Shown: in pieces, positions 60,753 through 64,000 of the stretch
How the letters are laid out: each line of letters opens with the position of its first letter
Numbering within the stretch: the stretch's first letter is position 1
Assembly: GCA_934667275.1 (NCBI GenBank)
Contig: CAKULK010000001.1
Coordinates: 290,021-354,020 of the forward strand
Direction of reading: 5' to 3'
Source of the DNA: an uncultured Bacteroidales bacterium
GTDB lineage: Bacteria > Bacteroidota > Bacteroidia > Bacteroidales > Paludibacteraceae
DNA length: 64,000 bases
Notes under the pieces: model-generated
Database searches by the model: none
Told to the model about the DNA's origin: nothing
The model's input: the letters and a program-made list of their open reading frames with translations, nothing else
Program-made: the position numbers and the translations under genes

Positions 60753-62396
60753 ATGGAATTGAAACATTACTTGGAGTATCTCCAGAAAACGGTGGTAAAA
60801 CGTTGGTCGGAGTTGGCTTTGAAAGATTTAGATGGAACGAACGCCTACACGTATGGTGAGATGGCAACGCAGATTGAGCGTTTGCATATCACGTTTCGCG
60901 AGTTAGGTATTCAGGAGGGAGATAAAATTGCTCTCTGTGGTCGCAATTGTGCTAATTGGGGGGTCACTTTCTTGGCAATTGAATCATATAAGGCAGTGGC
61001 TGTCAGTATCTTACCTGATTTTACAGGTGAAGGAGTGCAGAACTTGGTCAATCACTCTGATGCCAAACTGCTGTATGTCGGACCAAATGTAAAGAAGAAA
61101 ATCGATCCGGTGGCAATGCCGGGACTGACGGGTATCGTGTTTATGGACGATTACTCGCTTTTCTATACCAAGGACGAAGCCGTAGAGCAGACCTACGCAA
61201 AGATTGATAGTGCTTTTACGCAGGCATATCCCAAAGGCTTTACAGCCAAAGATGTACACTATCCCACGGATAATCTCCACGAACTCGCACTCATCAACTA
61301 TACTTCGGGTACTACATCTTCGCCCAAGGGCGTGATGCTCAGCCACTTGAACTTAAGCGGAAATGTGGACTTTGCGCTGAAGCGTATCCCGCATAAGTCG
61401 GGTGATACAGTCCTTTCCATGTTGCCTATCGCGCACATGTTCGGACTGATGTTCGAATTCCTCTATCAAGTCTGCGACGGTGCGCAGGTGTATTTCCTCA
61501 CCAAAGCACCCACGCCGAGTGCCCTGATGAAGGCGTTTGCCGAGGTGCATCCGTTCATGATTCTGACGGTGCCGTTGGTCATTGAAAAGATTATCAAGAA
61601 GAGCGTGTTGCCCGTCATCAACAAACCCGCAGTCAAGGTGCTGTGGAAGACGCCGGGCATCAACAAGATTCTTCACAAGAAAGTCAGTGACAAACTGATG
61701 GCAGCTTTCGGCGGCAAGTTGCGTTACTTGATTATCGGCGGTGCTGCTCTCAACGAAGAGGTGGAGAAATGTATGCGCGATATGCACTTCATTTACTGCG
61801 TGGGTTACGGCATGACAGAGTGCGCACCCCTCATCACCTACGAAGACTGGTTCCGTTATGCGTATCGTTCTTGTGGTAAGGCGATTGTAGGTATGGAACT
61901 CCGTATTGACTCCGATAATCCTGCCCATAAAGAGGGTGAACTTCAAGTACGGGGTGTGAATGTGATGATGGGGTATTATAAGAATGAGGAGGCTACTCAA
62001 CAGGCGTTCACCAAGGATGGTTGGATGTGTACGGGCGACCTCGGTATCATTGATAAGGACGGCAACCTCTTCCTCCGCGGACGTAGCAAGAATATGTTGC
62101 TTGGTCCCAGCGGGCAGAATATTTATCCTGAGGAGATTGAAGATAAACTCAATAGTCTCCCGCAAGTCATTGAGTCCGTGGTTGTTGAGCGTGATGGTAA
62201 GTTGGTGGCGTTGGTTTATCCCGACACAGCCAATTCGGGCAAACAGCAGAAGCCGTTGGCTGAAGTGATGGAGACTAACCGCCAACGACTCAACAAGTCC
62301 CTTCCCCAGTACAGCCAGGTGGTTGCTGTTGAGTTGGTTGACAAAGAGTTTGAGAAGACTCCGAAACGCAGTATCAAGAGATTTATGTATAAGTAA
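60753..62396 (+). CDS. Long-chain acyl-CoA synthetase (AMP-forming)
   Basis: 547 residues of the ANL superfamily. The AMP-binding loop is TSGTTSSPKGVMLSH (~190-204), with GYGMTECAPL (~350) and the hinge region TGDLGIIDKDGNLFLRGR. The final KRSIKRFMYK holds the catalytic lysine region. It activates fatty acids for membrane lipid or degradation. It is preceded by a TetR gene and followed by two hairpin terminators. Substrate chain length is not readable from sequence. Confidence 0.9.
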   Translation: MELKHYLEYLQKTVVKRWSELALKDLDGTNAYTYGEMATQIERLHITFRELGIQEGDKIALCGRNCANWGVTFLAIESYKAVAVSILPDFTGEGVQNLVNHSDAKLLYVGPNVKKKIDPVAMPGLTGIVFMDDYSLFYTKDEAVEQTYAKIDSAFTQAYPKGFTAKDVHYPTDNLHELALINYTSGTTSSPKGVMLSHLNLSGNVDFALKRIPHKSGDTVLSMLPIAHMFGLMFEFLYQVCDGAQVYFLTKAPTPSALMKAFAEVHPFMILTVPLVIEKIIKKSVLPVINKPAVKVLWKTPGINKILHKKVSDKLMAAFGGKLRYLIIGGAALNEEVEKCMRDMHFIYCVGYGMTECAPLITYEDWFRYAYRSCGKAIVGMELRIDSDNPAHKEGELQVRGVNVMMGYYKNEEATQQAFTKDGWMCTGDLGIIDKDGNLFLRGRSKNMLLGPSGQNIYPEEIEDKLNSLPQVIESVVVERDGKLVALVYPDTANSGKQQKPLAEVMETNRQRLNKSLPQYSQVVAVELVDKEFEKTPKRSIKRFMYK

Positions 62397-62421
62397 AGAT
62401 AAATTGTGGATAGCATTAGAG

Positions 62422-62450
62422 GATTCCGATTTTATATAGGAATCTAATTT
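62422..62450 (+). terminator. Hairpin with T-run
   Basis: GATTCC (62422-62427)/GGAATC (62439-62444), followed by TAATTTTTG, 26 bases after the acyl-CoA synthetase stop. Confidence 0.55.
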
Positions 62451-62465
62451 TTGATTGTATGTTGG

Positions 62466-62503
62466 GACAAGGTCGTCGTGATGACGCCCTTGTCTGTTTT
62501 TTT
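62466..62503 (+). terminator. Strong intrinsic terminator
   Basis: GACAAGG...CGTC / GACG...CCTTGTC (62466-62494) followed by TGTTTTTTT. It ends the acyl-CoA synthetase transcript. Confidence 0.85.
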
Positions 62504-62606
62504 ATAGCCATATATTTCCTCTGTTGCTTTGTCGTTTTTGTACATATGTTTCTATGGAACATATCGGAATTTAGTGCTGTATATTCTGAAATACGGCACT
62601 GACTTT

Positions 62607-62683
62607 TTCGGGTTAATTACGGCAACGACACGGCAACGAGACGGCAACGACAGCGGAGATTGCCTTGAGGATACCGTGAGGAT
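62607..62683. repeat. 11-bp phased repeat array G
   Basis: TCGGGTTAATT (62607), ACGGCAACGAC (62618), ACGGCAACGAG (62629), ACGGCAACGAC (62640), AGCGGAGATTG (62651), CCTTGAGGATA (62662) and CCGTGAGGATT (62673). Two sequence blocks, one register. It lies between convergent genes, 16 bases from the SpoIID gene stop. Confidence 0.85.
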
Positions 62684-62698
62684 TCATAGCCGTTAGGC

Positions 62699-63835
62699 TT
62701 ACATCTTCTTAGTCTCCAAACGTGAGTTGGGAAAGTAGTGTGCTAATATCTGTTCATAGGTGAAACCTTTGTCTGCCATCACGGCAGCCCCTATCTGGCA
62801 CAATCCTACGCCGTGTCCCCAACCGCGCCCGCGGAGTGTGAATGTGGCTTCTGATGGGGTAGGGGCGGGTGTAAACTCGATGTCGAATGCACTGCTGTAG
62901 AGGTGGCTGCGGCTCAACCACTTGCGTATTTCCAACTCTTTGCCTACCACCATACTGCGCTTTGTGCCGACAATTTCCAATTCGTATATGCGGTACGACG
63001 GACCGCGTTTGATAGGGCGTAGTTCCTGTATGTCGCCAAAGTCTATTCCTGAGCGTTCACGCACGATTTCCGACAGTTCGGCTTGTGTGTAGCGTATTGT
63101 CCAATGATGGAAGTCCTGGGTCTCAAGATCGTAGTCGTTGAGTACTTGGGAGAGCACATTGTGGTCTTGTGTGTTGCAGTAGGGGCATTCTACACTCTCC
63201 AAGTAGCGGTAATGAATGGGTGCCCATACATTCTCAAATAGTTCGGTACGCCCGCCGCAACTCTTGTAAAAACGGGTGTCGCAGATATCCCCGTCGTATG
63301 TCAGCACTTGCCCGCGGGTAGCCTCTATGGCCTCACGTACGCGTGCCGAGGCTTCTTTGTGTTGGTCGCGGCGGGTGATGCCTTCGTAGCGTTGGCAGTG
63401 GTCATCCGCACACACATCAAATCCGATGTGTGCATCACGTTCATACCACACAATATGACGCTCTATGCCATCTTTATGAGGCTTATTTCCTTCTGCAATT
63501 GGATGAGTACCGGTATTTTGCATCTTATTCAGTATCGGGCGGAGTACCCAACTGCGTGAAATCACGGCATGTGCTTTCAGTAGTTCGAGCGAGGAGGTGG
63601 CAGACATCTCTGATGCAATCACCGATGACAAGTAGTCCTCCACGTCTATCACGTTGATGGCTGTCTCTGTCCCGTCTTCGTTTTGGCGTATTTCCAATTG
63701 ACCTTCAAACAATTGGTCTTCGGTGCGGTCCCAATGGAAACCGATACCGATACGCACATTTTTCAATAAAAACGTATTGCCGCGCAGTTCATATTCGATA
63801 TGCGGAGCCGTCATTATGCCTACACGTATATTCAT
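62699..63835 (-). CDS. SpoIID/LytB-domain protein
   Basis: 378 residues from ATG 63835 (MNIRVGIMTAPHIEYEL). An upstream in-frame ATG at 63871 overlaps the -7 box, so it cannot be used from this promoter. The SpoIID/LytB core is visible in INVIDVEDYLSSVIASEMSA, LKAHAVISRSWVL, DDHCQRYEGITRR, YKSCGGRTE and GRGWGHGVGLCQIGA. In Firmicutes the family trims peptidoglycan or enhances amidases; Bacteroidetes carry this form with unclear role. No signal peptide is visible. Confidence 0.9.
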   Translation of the reverse strand: MNIRVGIMTAPHIEYELRGNTFLLKNVRIGIGFHWDRTEDQLFEGQLEIRQNEDGTETAINVIDVEDYLSSVIASEMSATSSLELLKAHAVISRSWVLRPILNKMQNTGTHPIAEGNKPHKDGIERHIVWYERDAHIGFDVCADDHCQRYEGITRRDQHKEASARVREAIEATRGQVLTYDGDICDTRFYKSCGGRTELFENVWAPIHYRYLESVECPYCNTQDHNVLSQVLNDYDLETQDFHHWTIRYTQAELSEIVRERSGIDFGDIQELRPIKRGPSYRIYELEIVGTKRSMVVGKELEIRKWLSRSHLYSSAFDIEFTPAPTPSEATFTLRGRGWGHGVGLCQIGAAVMADKGFTYEQILAHYFPNSRLETKKM

Positions 63836-63868
63836 CGTCTTGTCTGTTTGGTGTTGATTTGTGGTCTG

Positions 63869-63899
63869 CAAAGGTACACAATTTATTTCTTATTGGCAA
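63869..63899 (-). promoter_or_regulatory. Promoter of the SpoIID/LytB gene
   Basis: TTG (63897-63899), 20 bases, TACCTTTG (63869-63876). The expected start near 63862 gives a 27-base leader and fixes the translation start at 63835. Confidence 0.82.
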
Positions 63900-64000
63900 A
63901 AAAATCGCAGGTTTATTTTAACCTGGCAAGTTCAACTTGGAAGTGCAAAAGTAGTGGTTCAAAGGAATATGTTTTATAAGTAGCATGGGTTCTCTCTTGT
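63900..64000. other. Window-end intergenic sequence
   Basis: No gene. Small inverted repeats CAGGTT/AACCTG near 63908-63925. TGCAAAAGTAG at 63944-63954 repeats 11 bases of the 18-bp arms at 42816 and 43093. Confidence 0.4.

Overview
The window reads as a chromosomal segment of a Bacteroidales bacterium (family not determinable by eye). The signs are promoters of the Bacteroidetes type (TTTG, 19-20 bases, TAnnTTTG) without Shine-Dalgarno sites, BspA-like leucine-rich repeat (LRR_5) proteins, type IX secretion C-terminal signals, a MurF-alanine racemase fusion, and a sodium-pumping methylmalonyl-CoA decarboxylase. No rRNA, tRNA, CRISPR array or complete insertion sequence was seen.

Layout. (1) 1-23550, all on the + strand, is a purine supercluster: guaB (cut by the window edge), guaA, purE, purL, purM, purN, purH, purD, folD, purT, purB, purA, purF, carA, carB, purC. 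It covers every step from PRPP to IMP except PurK, both branches to AMP and GMP, the folate enzyme feeding the two formyl transfers, and carbamoyl-phosphate synthase. Many junctions are ATGA or TAATG overlaps. (2) 23551-29700 holds a 1-kb intergenic region with a candidate structured RNA, a small unknown gene, a secreted LRR protein, a SIMPL protein, a UPF0371 protein and tadA. (3) 29700-42527, all on the - strand, is one tightly packed block of 17 genes. At its centre is a TerY-P-type triad (vWA protein, PP2C phosphatase, protein kinase with zinc ribbon), surrounded by six LRR proteins without signal peptides, five tiny paralogous proteins in repeated cassettes, a FISUMP-like protein and a membrane protein. 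Across a 763-bp promoter and inverted-repeat region lies a divergent membrane-anchored kinase and an HTH-like protein. This accessory locus is the best candidate for an undescribed system. (4) 45607-50132 (-) is the methylmalonyl-CoA epimerase/decarboxylase operon. (5) 50582-55122 (+) is pspC-padR-DUF2807, an internally deleted murF-alr fusion and an ABC ATPase. (6) 55241-62396 (+) holds a beta-propeller protein, a large T9SS-secreted amidase, a TetR regulator and an acyl-CoA synthetase. A SpoIID/LytB protein (-) closes the window.

Two signals cut across gene content. At least seven intergenic regions carry arrays of direct repeats with differing sequences but a constant 11-bp period. Two regions upstream of LRR genes carry strong promoters followed by nested and crossing inverted repeats, which suggests structured leader or non-coding RNAs.
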